NCBI RefSeq assembly: GCF_011082085.1
Contig: NZ_CP041063.1
Span: 3,024,001 to 3,088,000, forward strand
Reading direction: 5' to 3'
From: Bacillus sp. Cs-700
GTDB taxonomy: Bacteria; Bacillota; Bacilli; Bacillales; Guptibacillaceae
Length of the DNA: 64,000 bases
Under the pieces are notes generated by a model that searched no databases, was not told the origin of the DNA, and was given only the letters and a program-made list of their open reading frames with translations. This document shows, one piece after another, positions 49,631 through 58,299 of the stretch. Numbering within the stretch: position 1 is the stretch's first letter; each line of letters starts with the position of its first letter. The translations under genes were made by a program, and so were the position numbers.

Positions 49631-50959
49631 ATGAAGGTAGCAGTAGTTGGATGTACACATGCCGGAACAGCGGCAGTTACAAATATAGCAAGACGTTATC
49701 CAGAAGCTAGTATTACTGTTTATGAGCGTAATGATAATGTATCCTTCTTATCATGTGGAATTGCTCTATATGTAGGTGGAGTTGTAAAGGATCCGCAGGG
49801 GTTATTCTACTCATCTCCTGAAAAATTAGAAGAGCTGGGCGTAACGATGAAAATGAAGCACGAAGTATTGCAAATTGATTCTAAAAATAACCGTATTCGC
49901 ATTAAAAATTTAAAAACAAATGAAGTGTTTGATGATGATTACGATAAACTAGTAATGGCGACTGGTTCATGGCCAATCGTACCGCCAATTGAAGGAATTC
50001 AACTTCATAATATCCTTTTATCTAAAAATTACACCCAAGCCAATACAATTATTGAAAAAGCGAAAGACGCTAAGCGCGTAACCGTTATTGGCGCAGGCTA
50101 TATTGGCGTTGAATTAGTAGAGGCTTTTCAGAAATATGGAAAAGAAGTAACGCTTATCGATGGAGAGGACCGTATTTTAAGTAAGTATCTTGATCCTGAA
50201 TTCACAAATGTTATTGAAGAAGACTTTAGAGAGCGTGGGATAAAGCTTGCTCTTAATGAAACGGTAACTCGCTTCGAAGGTGAAGAGACCGTCTCTAAAG
50301 TGGTAACGACTCAAGGTGAATATGAAACAGATCTCGTTATCCTTTCAGTAGGTTTTCGTCCAAACACAGATCTTCTAAAAGGTCAGGTAGATATGATGCC
50401 AAACGGCGCCATTATTGTGGATGAATATATGAGAACAAGTCAACATACGATTTTTGCTGCGGGGGATAGCTGTGCGATTCGTTATAATCCAACTGGCGAA
50501 AATGCTTATATTCCTCTAGCTACAAATGCGGTTCGAATGGGAACGCTCGTTGGACAGAATATTATGGAGCCGACAATCAGATATATGGGTACTCAAGGAA
50601 CATCGGGCTTGCATCTTTTTGATTATAGTATGGCTTCTACTGGACTAACTGAGAAGGCAGCTCTTCGTGCGGGAAATAATGTGAAAACAATCACAATCGA
50701 AGAAAATAACCGTCCTGAATTTATGCCAGATTATGAAATCATTACGTTAAAAGTTGTCTATGAAGAAGAGAACAGGAGAATTTTAGGTGCGCAGGTGATC
50801 TCTAAAGCTGATGTAACGCAATCGATTAATACACTATCTGTGTGCATTCAAAACAGTATGACAATTGATGAACTAGGATACATTGATTTCTTTTTCCAGC
50901 CACACTTTAATAAACCTTGGAATTTTCTTAATCAGGCCGGTCTCCAGGCGGCTTTATAA
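49631..50959 (+). CDS. FAD-dependent NADH oxidase / CoA-disulfide reductase family protein
   Basis: A 442-residue pyridine nucleotide-disulfide oxidoreductase from the ATG at 49631 (GAGGAG upstream; a TTG codon just before it belongs to the leader). Two Rossmann folds are seen: V-V-G-C-T-H-A-G-T-A-A at the start for FAD and V-I-G-A-G-Y-I-G-V-E for NADH. A single redox Cys lies in S-F-L-S-C-G-I-A-L (about residue 42), the hallmark of water-forming NADH oxidases and CoADR. F-A-A-G-D-S-C-A-I completes the FAD site. The Rex-like operators upstream suit an enzyme that reoxidises NADH, so NADH oxidase is favoured. Confidence 0.9.
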   Translation: MKVAVVGCTHAGTAAVTNIARRYPEASITVYERNDNVSFLSCGIALYVGGVVKDPQGLFYSSPEKLEELGVTMKMKHEVLQIDSKNNRIRIKNLKTNEVFDDDYDKLVMATGSWPIVPPIEGIQLHNILLSKNYTQANTIIEKAKDAKRVTVIGAGYIGVELVEAFQKYGKEVTLIDGEDRILSKYLDPEFTNVIEEDFRERGIKLALNETVTRFEGEETVSKVVTTQGEYETDLVILSVGFRPNTDLLKGQVDMMPNGAIIVDEYMRTSQHTIFAAGDSCAIRYNPTGENAYIPLATNAVRMGTLVGQNIMEPTIRYMGTQGTSGLHLFDYSMASTGLTEKAALRAGNNVKTITIEENNRPEFMPDYEIITLKVVYEEENRRILGAQVISKADVTQSINTLSVCIQNSMTIDELGYIDFFFQPHFNKPWNFLNQAGLQAAL

Positions 50960-50967
50960 TTGTCTCT

Positions 50968-51000
50968 CCTCTGGCATCACTATGCCAGAGGATTTCTTGT
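50968..51000 (+). terminator. Terminator of the NADH oxidase gene
   Basis: CCTCTGGCAT-CACT-ATGCCAGAGG is a perfect ten-base stem, followed by ATTTCTTGT. Confidence 0.8.
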
Positions 51001-51052
51001 ATTGCCTATGCTTGCATCCTAACCTTTCGATAGCCATAATAAAGGATAGAAA

Positions 51053-51733
51053 ATGTGTAGGAGAGAGAGTGAAGAAACATTGACGAATAAAATTTCGGAT
51101 ATAAATGTAGAACAAAAGCATACGCGTATTTACCTCATTCGCCATGGTGAAAGTGAATGGAATGCAGCAGGAGACCTCTATTGTGGGCGAACGGATATTG
51201 GGCTTTCTAAAGAAGGCGTAACACAAGCGAAGAATGCAGGTGACTTTCTTAGTTCAGTGGCATTTGATCGCGCATACGCGTCCCCATTGATTCGAGCACG
51301 TGATACAGCTAAACTTATTTTAGGAGAACGGAATTTACCGATTCAACTAGACGAACGGATTTATGAAGGAGATTTTGGCGAGTGGGAAGGACGATCTAAA
51401 GCAGCTTTTATAAAAGAAGATCCCGATTCATGGGAGAGTTGGATGGCAAATCCCTGGGAAACAAGAGCTGGTAGAACTGGTGAAACTGCTCGAGAAATGT
51501 ATGAGAGAGCATCGGCTTTCTTTAAGGAAGTTAGTGACAAACACCCAGGTGAAACTGTACTCGTTGTCGCTCATAACAACACCATTCGCTTCTTCCTTGC
51601 GGGTATATTAGGGATGCCTTTTTCAAACTATCGTCGCATCTTTCAAGATAATACAGGTATCAATGTTCTCGATGTGGACGGCGATGATATTCTCATACGT
51701 AGTCTGAATATCAATGCTCATCTAAATGATTGA
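51053..51733 (+). CDS. Histidine phosphatase family protein (phosphoglycerate mutase-like)
   Basis: A 226-residue enzyme with the RHG motif L-I-R-H-G-E-S-E-W (catalytic His near residue 31), Y-E-G-D-F-G-E-W-E-G and a second catalytic His in V-V-A-H-N-N-T-I-R. These are cytosolic phosphatases or cobalamin-phosphate (CobC) type enzymes. The ATG at 51053 has AAAGGA upstream; a TTG at 51080 is also possible, which would remove a non-conserved tail. It could be phosphoglycerate phosphatase, alpha-ribazole phosphatase or a broad sugar phosphatase; sequence alone does not decide. Confidence 0.88.
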   Translation: MCRRESEETLTNKISDINVEQKHTRIYLIRHGESEWNAAGDLYCGRTDIGLSKEGVTQAKNAGDFLSSVAFDRAYASPLIRARDTAKLILGERNLPIQLDERIYEGDFGEWEGRSKAAFIKEDPDSWESWMANPWETRAGRTGETAREMYERASAFFKEVSDKHPGETVLVVAHNNTIRFFLAGILGMPFSNYRRIFQDNTGINVLDVDGDDILIRSLNINAHLND

Positions 51734-51736
51734 ATA

Positions 51737-51764
51737 AAAAAAAGCGGTGCAGCACCGCTTTTTT
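51737..51764. terminator. Bidirectional terminator between phosphatase and AGCS genes
   Basis: AAAAGCGGTGC and GCACCGCTTTT form a stem with A-run and T-run on either side; the genes converge on it. Confidence 0.88.
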
Positions 51765-53087
51765 CTATTGAGAAAGTTCTTTGTATGATTTTTTGACAAC
51801 GCTACTTAAAGCGATCAGAGCAATGACGTTCGGTAATACCATAAATGCGTTAAATGTATCGGCAAGTTGCCAAACGAACGGAACGTTTAAGACAGTCCCA
51901 AGGACGATGAAGATAAGCACAGCGGCACGATAATACGGCACACTTTTTTCACCAAATAAATAGTTCACGTTTGTTTCACCAAAGTAAGCCCATCCTAAAA
52001 TCGTTGTAAAGCTAAAGAACAATAAACTAAAAGCAATAAAGTAAACACCAAAGCTTCCGAGCCCACTAGTAAAACTGGCCTGAGTTAATTCAATGCCAGT
52101 TAAATTGGAATTTGCGCCGTCAGTTACGAGAATAACGAGGGCTGTAACGGTACAAATAATCACGGTATCAATGAGAACACCGACCATGGCCACAAACCCT
52201 TGTTGCGCAGGGTGTTTCACTTCTGCCACAGCGTGGGCGTGAGGTGTTGACCCCATACCTGCTTCATTGGAGAATAGCCCTCTTGCAACCCCATATCGAA
52301 TGGCTTCTTTAATAGAAGCACCAAGCACTCCGCCTCCAGCAGATTCAGGAGTAAAAGCTGACTCAACGATAAGTGATAGTGCTGGAAGTACTTGATCAAA
52401 ATGTAAGACAAGAATCATAATGGCCCCAATGATGTAGAGTAATGCCATGATTGGAACAACATTTCCTGCAAATCGGGCGATGCGATTGATACCACCGAAT
52501 AGAATTAAACTAATTAATATCGCAACGCCGAAACCGATCACAAGCGGTGGAATTTGAAAGGCGGTTTGAAACGCTTCTGCTATTGAATTGGATTGCACCA
52601 TATTCCCGACAAATCCAAGTGCACAAATAATAGCTATGGCAAAGAAAGCGGCTAGTTTTTTACTACCTAGCCCGTCGCGGATATAGTAAGCAGGACCACC
52701 TTTCACAACTCCGTTTTCTTTAACGCGAAACTTCTGAGCTAGCACCGCTTCCGCAAAGATCGTGGCCATACCAAGAAAGGAAGAGATCCACATCCAAAAA
52801 ATAGCTCCTGGTCCACCTGCTGCAATAGCAGTGGCCACCCCGGCTAAGTTTCCTGTTCCTACTTGAGCGGCAATGGCTGTTGAGAGTGCCTGGTAAGATG
52901 ATATGCCGTTTTGTTTCTTTTTTGAGAAAAGGGGGCCAAATGTTTGACGAAACCCTTCTTTTAAACCTGTAAACTGGATAAATCCAAGACGTATCGTGAA
53001 GAATAGTCCAGTTCCAAGAAGAAGGGAAATCATAATAGGTCCCCACAGTATCTCATTTATTGCTTCTATTGCTTGCACTGTTGTCAA
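51765..53087 (-). CDS. Alanine/glycine:cation symporter family protein 2
   Basis: A second AGCS symporter: G-P-I-M-I-S-L-L-L-G-T-G near the start, Q-V-G-T-G-N-L-A-G-V-A-T-A, G-G-P-G-A-I-F-W-M-W, G-G-P-A-Y-Y-I and G-L-F-S-N-E-A-G-M-G-S-T-P-H-A-H-A. The frame is open to 53147, but family members begin a few residues before N-E-I-L-W-G-P, so I use a TTG at 53085-53087 (440 residues); the exact start is uncertain because no strong ribosome binding site is visible. It differs from paralog 1 in the final part of the G-S-x-P-x-A-x-A block. It transports alanine, glycine or a similar small amino acid with sodium or protons. Confidence 0.87.
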   Translation of the reverse strand: MTTVQAIEAINEILWGPIMISLLLGTGLFFTIRLGFIQFTGLKEGFRQTFGPLFSKKKQNGISSYQALSTAIAAQVGTGNLAGVATAIAAGGPGAIFWMWISSFLGMATIFAEAVLAQKFRVKENGVVKGGPAYYIRDGLGSKKLAAFFAIAIICALGFVGNMVQSNSIAEAFQTAFQIPPLVIGFGVAILISLILFGGINRIARFAGNVVPIMALLYIIGAIMILVLHFDQVLPALSLIVESAFTPESAGGGVLGASIKEAIRYGVARGLFSNEAGMGSTPHAHAVAEVKHPAQQGFVAMVGVLIDTVIICTVTALVILVTDGANSNLTGIELTQASFTSGLGSFGVYFIAFSLLFFSFTTILGWAYFGETNVNYLFGEKSVPYYRAAVLIFIVLGTVLNVPFVWQLADTFNAFMVLPNVIALIALSSVVKKSYKELSQ

Positions 53088-53176
53088 CTCGCTCTCATGA
53101 AAAAATAAGATTCTCCAATGATAGCTTATTTTTTCACTATACTTCAACCCATTAAATCACTATGGTAACCATTTCC

Positions 53177-54367
53177 TTAGTAATTTGTTTGTGATTGAAG
53201 ATGTTTTTCTGTTTTCTTCTGTTTTTGGATCCATTGATAAAAGAACAAAATTCCAATAACAAAGATACCGAGCATCATGTAAAGATTTGCATATCCTAAA
53301 GTGGTTACGATAATCCCAAGTATAAACGATCCGGTTGCAATCCCCGTATCGAAAAAAGTGAAAAACGTGGCAGTGGCGTGTGCACTTCTTGATTCAGGAG
53401 CGGCTTGTATGGCTAACGTCTGAAAGCTTGGGACAATTGATCCATAACCTAACCCGATTAAAGCACCAGCAAGAAGTAACATCCATGACTCGGTTGTTAA
53501 GCTAAGTGTAACGAGACCGAGCGCAAATAGAACGAATGCAGGCAAGATGACAGTATTCGGTCCTCTTACGTCAAACATTCTGCCAGTGAAAGGTCTTGAG
53601 ACGAGCATCGCTACAGCAAATACGGCGAAAAAGAATCCTGCAGCTTCAAGAAGACCAATTGATTTCGCATAAAGCGAAATAAATGAAATAACACTCGCAT
53701 ATGAGAATGCGACGAACAGTCCAACGATTGCAATAGGAAATGATTTTTTCTCAAAAAGATCATCGAACGTTAATTTATGCCTTGGTGCGGGTTCACTATT
53801 TTCAATTACTTTCACCCCGAGTGTACAGAGAACGCCAATCGTCATAATCCCACTAAGGACAAGGAAAATTGTCATATATGAAACATATTGAAGAAGTGTA
53901 AGTGCGATAAATGGTCCTGTAACAACTGCTAGATTCATAGACATCGCAAAGTAACCAAGACCTTCTCCACGTCGTTCACGTGGAATGGTGTCTGCTGCAA
54001 TTCCGCCAGCTGCGGTTGTCACAATACTAAACCAAACCCCATGAAAGAAGCGAAGAAAAAGCAACGCAACATAGTTATCCACTAATGGGTATAAAAAGGA
54101 GGCTGCTGCAAAAAAAGCTGCGCTTGTGACAAGCATTTTCTTTTTCCCAAACCGATCAATTAATCTACCAGAAAAAGGCCGCACAATAATGGCAGATAAC
54201 AAGAAGATTGTAATGATAAGACCAGCTTCAGATTCACTCCCACCAATTTCTTCTGTTACGTAAATTGGAAGTAGAGTTAATAGCGCATAGAAAACGATGA
54301 AAATAAATAGATTACTAATGGAGATGTTTAAAAAACTTTTGGTCCAAATCGGTTGTTTAGTAGACAT
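53177..54367 (-). CDS. MFS transporter controlled by MarR neighbour
   Basis: A 396-residue, 12-helix major-facilitator protein from the ATG at 54367 (AAAGGAGAGGAG upstream). Motif A of loop 2-3 reads G-R-L-I-D-R-F-G-K-K, and the pseudo-repeat occurs mid-protein as G-R-M-F-D-V-R-G. The start overlaps the MarR gene by 11 bases, so the two are translationally coupled. The pair layout (MarR first, efflux second, palindrome upstream) suggests a drug or toxic-metabolite exporter induced by its substrate. Confidence 0.9.
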   Translation of the reverse strand: MSTKQPIWTKSFLNISISNLFIFIVFYALLTLLPIYVTEEIGGSESEAGLIITIFLLSAIIVRPFSGRLIDRFGKKKMLVTSAAFFAAASFLYPLVDNYVALLFLRFFHGVWFSIVTTAAGGIAADTIPRERRGEGLGYFAMSMNLAVVTGPFIALTLLQYVSYMTIFLVLSGIMTIGVLCTLGVKVIENSEPAPRHKLTFDDLFEKKSFPIAIVGLFVAFSYASVISFISLYAKSIGLLEAAGFFFAVFAVAMLVSRPFTGRMFDVRGPNTVILPAFVLFALGLVTLSLTTESWMLLLAGALIGLGYGSIVPSFQTLAIQAAPESRSAHATATFFTFFDTGIATGSFILGIIVTTLGYANLYMMLGIFVIGILFFYQWIQKQKKTEKHLQSQTNY

Positions 54368-54791
54368 GTTGCTCCTCTCCTTTCTTTGCTCCAATTTGTT
54401 TTAAAAGATAATAAAAATGAGCTTGCTCTTCAGATGATAATTGCGAGAGAAGTGATTCTTCTAATTTTTGGATGGATTCTTTAATAACAGGTAAGAGGTC
54501 TTCTGCTTCCTGCGTGAGACGAACAATCCGTTCCCGTTTATCAGAACCTTCTGTTCGTGTAATCCAGTTGCTTTTCTCCATTCGCACGAGCGTGCGTGTT
54601 GTTGTAGGAGCTTCAACATTTAAATATTTCCAAATGTCTGTCTGTTTCATTGGTCCAAATTGATCAAGGCAGTACAAAATGGTCCATTGAGAACTATAGA
54701 GGTGGTAGTGTTTTAGCAATTCGTTCACTTCTTTTGTGATAAAGCGAACTTGTTGATGTAAGTTGTGAAAAATATCGCTCGTTGAAATCAT
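54357..54791 (-). CDS. MarR-family repressor
   Basis: A 144-residue winged-helix regulator: dimer helices at both ends, recognition region K-Q-T-D-I-W-K-Y-L-N-V-E-A-P-T-T-T-R and wing with R-T-E-G-S-D-K-R-E-R-I-V-R-L-T. GGAGG lies just upstream of the ATG. A 20-base palindrome upstream is the likely operator for auto- and MFS-gene repression. Confidence 0.92.
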   Translation of the reverse strand: MISTSDIFHNLHQQVRFITKEVNELLKHYHLYSSQWTILYCLDQFGPMKQTDIWKYLNVEAPTTTRTLVRMEKSNWITRTEGSDKRERIVRLTQEAEDLLPVIKESIQKLEESLLSQLSSEEQAHFYYLLKQIGAKKGEEQHVY

Positions 54792-54814
54792 ATTTCCTCC
54801 GTAGAATTTTCATT

Positions 54815-54834
54815 TTATTTACCTGGGTAAATAA
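54815..54834. promoter_or_regulatory. Candidate MarR operator
   Basis: TTATTTACC-TG-GGTAAATAA, nine-base perfect arms, 24 bases upstream of the marR-type start codon. Confidence 0.75.
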
Positions 54835-54895
54835 TCACATGAGGTACAGTCTAGCGACATTCTTACCAGTTGTAAAGCAAAGGTGCTTAAGAAAA

Positions 54896-54923
54896 AATAA
54901 AAAAAGCCAATAGTGGCTTTTTT
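54896..54923 (-). terminator. Terminator of the FAD/Rieske oxidoreductase gene
   Basis: AAAAAGCCA-ATAG-TGGCTTTTTT; read on the minus strand the hairpin ends in a T-run and begins inside the stop codon region of the gene. Confidence 0.8.
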
Positions 54924-56454
54924 AATCAAGCTCGTCTTTTAAATTTATTAGTGGCTGATCCGCTGGTCCTTCAAGCACATCGCCATCAATACTGAAGCGA
55001 GATCCGTGACATGGGCAATCCCATGTACGGTCATCGTCATTCCACTTTACTTCACAATACAAATGAGTACATGTTGTATCAACAACATGGAGGTCTCCTT
55101 CAGGACCTTTATAGGCACCAGCTTTCTTCCCATTTACTCGAACAATTGCTGCTTCATCATTACCAAGTTCTGAAATTTCTTTTGTGAACGATAATTTACC
55201 TTTAATGAATTCACTTGCCACATTCGCATTTTGTACAAGAAATGTTTTAATGCTTGGGTCTGCATGAAAGCGAGATGGAGAGAATAGATCAACATATGGA
55301 CTGTCTTGATCTAACAGGTAGTCTCGGAATAGTAAGGCTGCTGCTGTGCCGTTCGTCATTCCCCATTTATGAAATCCGGTTGCAATAAGGATGTTTGGCT
55401 CGCTTTTTGTAACTGGCCCTATATACGGAAGTTTATCAAGCGTAAAGAGATCTTGTGCTGACCATCTATTTACTATTTGAGACAAGCCAAACGTTTCTTC
55501 ACCAAAAAATTTCAAGGCCTGATAGTGATCTGTCACTTGATGTCCTTGACCTGCCTTGTGGCTTTCACCCCCGAACAAAACAATGTTTTCTCCATTCATT
55601 TGAAAGCTTCTAAGGGAGCGCTTTGGCATATCGGCACTAAGATACATGCCACCTGGGTATGCTTGCTTTGTTTTTGCTGCAATGACATAGGATCTTTCTG
55701 CATACATCCTAGAGAAATAAAGAGCATTGCCATCATAAAATGGAAAATGCGTACAAGCAACGACTGTTTGACATGAGATTTTTGCTCCATTCTTTGTCAC
55801 TACAATAGGATTTAATCCTTTTTCAACATCGACTGCGACGGTTTGTTCGAATATTTGACCCTGCTGCTCTTTAATCTTCTGTACAAGTGGAGAAAGGTAA
55901 GCTACCGGATTGAAATGAGCTTGATTTTTCATTACAATCGCAGCTTTAATTGAGATATCAATTGGGAGGTGATTCTGAAATTCACCGTGAATCCCTAATT
56001 TATGGTAAGCGTTCATTTCATTCGTTAGTTTACGGGCGTAGTTATCTGTCGTTGTATAAAGATAGGAATCTTCTTCTGTGAAAGAGCACTGAATGGATAA
56101 CTCATCTATTGTTTGTCGTATAAACTGAAACGCTTCGTTGTTTGCATCGTAATATTTTCTCGCTTTCTCCTTTCCGAAGTGGTTAAATAATTCATCATAA
56201 ATAAGGTCGTGCTGCGCAGTGATTTTCGCTGTCGTATGTCCAGTCGTCCCATTCAAGAGTTGATTTGCCTCAAGAAGAACCACCTTCTTGCCGACTTTTG
56301 AGAGAAGGTAGGCAGTAGTTATACCAGTGATTCCACCACCAACGACAACGACATCAGTGGAAATGGATTCAGTAAGTGGTGGATTACTTTCATGGCGACT
56401 ATCGTTTCGCCAAATCGGCTCAGGATTTTCTGGCCATGTGCTGTTAACGTTCAC
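54922..56454 (-). CDS. yhfW: FAD-dependent oxidoreductase with C-terminal Rieske domain (YhfW-like)
   Basis: The protein has 510 residues from a GTG at 56452-56454, chosen because TAGGGGGA precedes it; an ATG at 56499 has no clear site. Order: DAO-type FAD fold (V-V-V-V-G-G-G-I-T-G-I-T near residue 33, then N-G-T-T-G-H-T-T-A-K-I-T), and a C-terminal Rieske [2Fe-2S] domain whose ligands are C-T-H and C-P-C-H-G-S (the last 60 residues). This fusion matches Bacillus YhfW. Substrate is unknown; it is thought to be a soluble, amine- or glycine-oxidase-like enzyme. Monocistronic. Confidence 0.9.
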   Translation of the reverse strand: MNVNSTWPENPEPIWRNDSRHESNPPLTESISTDVVVVGGGITGITTAYLLSKVGKKVVLLEANQLLNGTTGHTTAKITAQHDLIYDELFNHFGKEKARKYYDANNEAFQFIRQTIDELSIQCSFTEEDSYLYTTTDNYARKLTNEMNAYHKLGIHGEFQNHLPIDISIKAAIVMKNQAHFNPVAYLSPLVQKIKEQQGQIFEQTVAVDVEKGLNPIVVTKNGAKISCQTVVACTHFPFYDGNALYFSRMYAERSYVIAAKTKQAYPGGMYLSADMPKRSLRSFQMNGENIVLFGGESHKAGQGHQVTDHYQALKFFGEETFGLSQIVNRWSAQDLFTLDKLPYIGPVTKSEPNILIATGFHKWGMTNGTAAALLFRDYLLDQDSPYVDLFSPSRFHADPSIKTFLVQNANVASEFIKGKLSFTKEISELGNDEAAIVRVNGKKAGAYKGPEGDLHVVDTTCTHLYCEVKWNDDDRTWDCPCHGSRFSIDGDVLEGPADQPLINLKDELD

Positions 56455-56675
56455 TTCGATTCCCCCTAAAAGTTTTTGTTCCAATCCTATTTTTTCCATC
56501 TAGAAGCTTTTCATTCATTAAGAGGGTGATAAAGGAACGGGTGCAAATGAATCAATTAAATAATATATGGAAAATCGACATAATATTTCTTGTAGAGAAA
56601 CTTTAACTCAATTATGATGAAGATATTTAATAGTTCGACAAAATTTACGCTTTATTTTAAGTAGGGGGCATTATC

Positions 56676-58274
56676 TTGGAGAAATACAAAAAGAAGTTTG
56701 TTTCAAATATGAAAGAAAAATACGACGAAATTAGTGCAAGAAATATAAGTATGACAGAAAAAGAATTATATGAGTTATTACATACATTTAAAGGTACTGC
56801 CGGAACAGTTGGATATCAGGTGTCGGCTGATAAGGCGGAAACGTTTTTGTCCAAGATGAATCTTGAAAGTGAACGAATTGTATCAAAGGAAGAAACCATT
56901 CATCTTCTTGACACTGTCATGGAGGAGATTTTAGAAGCGGCTATAGAAAATAAAGAAAAAGAAGAAGAGTCAACAATACAGAAGATGATCATGTTAATTA
57001 ACCCAAACCCAATGGTGCTAATTGAGCGAAAAGCTCAGTTGGAGCAAGAGGGCTATATTGTTTTTGCGGCGATGGATCTTAAGAAGGCACAAACTGCGTT
57101 ATACGATATGAATCCCGATTGTATCATTGTAGACTACCAATTAATTGAAACGGATCAATCAGATATTGCTAAAGAAGTGAGAGAAAAAGCCGAGTTACAG
57201 TTTATCCCCTTTATTATGACGGACTCAGTTAGTTCTGCTGCAAATCGCATTAATGGGTATCGTTTTGGAGCCGATGATTTCCTAGATCATGAAGTGTCGT
57301 TAGAGGAGTATCTTCTACGAGTGAATGGAAAAATAGCCAAAAGAAAAACAATTGTCCACTCTGTCTTAACCGATGAGCTTACGGGCGCTTATAATCGAAA
57401 ATACCTTGATAGAAAGCTAAATTATATACGGTATGATCTTGTGAGAAATGATGAGAAAGCTTCGCTTGCTATTTTTGATATTGACCACTTTAAATCAATT
57501 AATGATAGATTTGGCCATATAATTGGGGATCAGGTCCTAAGGAAATTATCTCAGTATATCATCGATGAAAAAAGACGTACGGATATTTTAATTCGATACG
57601 GTGGTGAAGAATTTGTATTGCTTTTACCTGATACCACAGCAGTGCAGGCTAACCAATTTCTACAAAGGTTGTTAAACGGGTTTCGAACAAAAAACTTTCG
57701 ATTTAACGAAGAAACTTTCTCCGTAACGTTTTCTGGAGGGATTGTGGATATTGACGGCTCTTCTACTAATAAAAAACTATTGAACCAGGCGGATGAAGCA
57801 CTCTATCGAGCTAAGGCAAATGGGCGCAATCAGATGGTTATCTATGAAAGCAACCTAACAGACATAAAGCCTGTTAAAACGATCCGCATTGCGGTAGTAG
57901 ACGATGATGAAATTATCCGGACTTTACTTACATCTCAGCTCCAACAGTTTCTACCGGATGAAAACTATGAAATTGAAGTGAAAAGCTATCGTGAAGGCGA
58001 AAGTTTCTTCGAAGATAGCTGGCACAAAATAGGTCCTTCTTGCCTTGTCTTACTCGATGGAATTATGCCGAGAATGGATGGCATTGAAGTATTGCGGAAA
58101 TTACGTCATGAAAGTAGTCAAGGCAAATATACAGTAATGATGCTAACAGGACGCAAAGCGGAGAAAGATATTGTTAAAGCTTTGGAACTTGGTGCCGATG
58201 ACTATATTACAAAGCCATTTAGTATGGGGGAATTAGAAGCTAGAATTAAAAGGCTTATTCAGAAGATGCTCTAA
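56676..58274 (+). CDS. Hpt-REC-GGDEF-REC diguanylate cyclase
   Basis: A 532-residue cytosolic signalling protein starting at TTG (AGGGGGC upstream). Domains: Hpt-like helical segment (about 1-95; H36 in L-H-T-F-K-G-T-A-G-T), a degenerate receiver (about 105-220; keeps V-D-Y-Q but lacks the acidic pair and the Lys), GGDEF (about 228-395), and a canonical C-terminal receiver (about 405-530; V-V-D-D-D-E, L-D-G-I-M-P-R-M, T-K-P-F). The cyclase motif is intact (G-G-E-E-F, 309-313), and an inhibitory I-site R-R-T-D lies five residues before it. So it should make c-di-GMP. It is the first gene of a four-gene operon with a glycosyltransferase. The REC at the C-terminus after GGDEF is an unusual order. 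Confidence 0.92.
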   Translation: MEKYKKKFVSNMKEKYDEISARNISMTEKELYELLHTFKGTAGTVGYQVSADKAETFLSKMNLESERIVSKEETIHLLDTVMEEILEAAIENKEKEEESTIQKMIMLINPNPMVLIERKAQLEQEGYIVFAAMDLKKAQTALYDMNPDCIIVDYQLIETDQSDIAKEVREKAELQFIPFIMTDSVSSAANRINGYRFGADDFLDHEVSLEEYLLRVNGKIAKRKTIVHSVLTDELTGAYNRKYLDRKLNYIRYDLVRNDEKASLAIFDIDHFKSINDRFGHIIGDQVLRKLSQYIIDEKRRTDILIRYGGEEFVLLLPDTTAVQANQFLQRLLNGFRTKNFRFNEETFSVTFSGGIVDIDGSSTNKKLLNQADEALYRAKANGRNQMVIYESNLTDIKPVKTIRIAVVDDDEIIRTLLTSQLQQFLPDENYEIEVKSYREGESFFEDSWHKIGPSCLVLLDGIMPRMDGIEVLRKLRHESSQGKYTVMMLTGRKAEKDIVKALELGADDYITKPFSMGELEARIKRLIQKML

Positions 58275-58299
58275 TAGAAAGAATGAGGCGATTGAACGT

